From: Lachnospiraceae bacterium
GTDB taxonomy: Bacteria > Bacillota > Clostridia > Lachnospirales > Lachnospiraceae
Length of the DNA: 5,761 bases
Assembly: GCA_017476305.1 (NCBI GenBank)
Contig: JAFVAA010000129.1
Span: forward strand, 1 to 5,761
Direction of reading: 5' to 3'
Shown here: piece after piece, positions 5,556 to 5,761 of the stretch
Layout: the number at the start of each line of letters is the position of its first letter
How positions within the stretch are numbered: the first letter of the stretch is position 1
Translations under genes and position numbers: made by a program
The notes under the pieces: generated by a model
What the model was told of the DNA's origin: nothing
Seen by the model: only the letters and a program-made list of their open reading frames with translations
Database searches by the model: none

Positions 5556-5761
5556 ATGAAGCTTTGGGGAGGACGTTTTACAAAGGAAACAAATCAATTA
5601 GTACATAATTTTAACGCTTCGCTCTCTTTTGACCAGACATTTTACAAGGAAGATATTGACGGGAGCATCGCCCATGTCAAAATGCTTGCCAAACAGAAAA
5701 TTCTGACAGAGGAAGAAAAAGACAGTATTATCACGGGACTGACTGGCATCTGTGAGGACAT
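5556..5761 (+). CDS. argH: Argininosuccinate lyase, N-terminal part only
   Basis: It cleaves argininosuccinate to arginine and fumarate, the last step of arginine synthesis, in the cytoplasm as a homotetramer of the fumarase/aspartase superfamily. The window holds 68 complete codons of an expected 460 or so. The opening MKLWGGRF is the hallmark start of bacterial ArgH. The next conserved block, SLSFDQTFYKEDIDGSIAH at 22-40 with the following KML at 42-44, matches the first substrate-binding region of the family (DIxGSxAHxxML). The signature GSSxMPxKxN loop and catalytic Ser lie beyond the right edge. No argG is visible next to it on the left side, so it is either alone or followed by other arginine genes outside the window. 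No convincing promoter lies between the upstream hairpin and its ribosome site. Confidence 0.95.
   Translation, partial: MKLWGGRFTKETNQLVHNFNASLSFDQTFYKEDIDGSIAHVKMLAKQKILTEEEKDSIITGLTGICED

Noticed and set aside
5360..5608. A plus-strand open frame spanning the end of the small gene, the terminator and the argH start
   Set aside because: It runs through a terminator hairpin and into argH in the wrong frame, with no ribosome site.
1..5761. A mobile element, defence system, CRISPR array or biosynthetic cluster
   Set aside because: No transposase, integrase, toxin-antitoxin pair, direct-repeat array or terminal repeats were seen; all large genes are housekeeping genes with uniform base use.

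Overview
This window looks like ordinary chromosomal DNA from a Firmicute of the class Clostridia, most likely a Lachnospiraceae-type gut anaerobe. The basis is moderate base composition, strong AGGAGG-like ribosome sites, sigma-A type promoters, a short prephenate dehydrogenase with no ACT domain, a PcrA with the Gram-positive C-terminal Tudor-like module, and a single-domain GT51/transpeptidase PBP layout. The taxonomic placement is inferred from style and protein sequence, not from a marker gene. I see no insertion sequence, tRNA, rRNA, CRISPR array or other sign of transfer.

Layout. (1) Positions 1-1463, minus strand: the N-terminal 487 residues of a class A (bifunctional) penicillin-binding protein, running off the left edge just after the SxN motif of its transpeptidase domain. 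(2) Positions 1464-1704: a divergent control region with two back-to-back sigma-A promoters. One drives the PBP leftwards through a roughly 110-nt leader that contains a hairpin; the other drives the rightward genes. A 9-bp AT-rich inverted repeat sits between the two -35 boxes. (3) Positions 1705-5037, plus strand: tyrA (prephenate dehydrogenase), then after 21 nt pcrA (UvrD/PcrA-type helicase), very likely one transcript. (4) Positions 5035-5451: a promoter overlapping the pcrA stop codon, then a 90-residue single-pass membrane protein with a very acidic tail, of unknown function. (5) Positions 5482-5519: a strong intrinsic terminator hairpin. (6) Positions 5556-5761: the first 68 codons of argH (argininosuccinate lyase), running off the right edge.

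The genes do not form one obvious pathway. They cover cell-wall synthesis, tyrosine synthesis, DNA repair / transcription-coupled helicase work and the last step of arginine synthesis, so this is a housekeeping neighbourhood. I found no convincing new multi-gene system. The points most worth a second look are the dyad between the divergent promoters, the acidic membrane protein, the unusual residues between helicase motifs V and VI of PcrA, and the lack of a visible argH promoter downstream of the hairpin.
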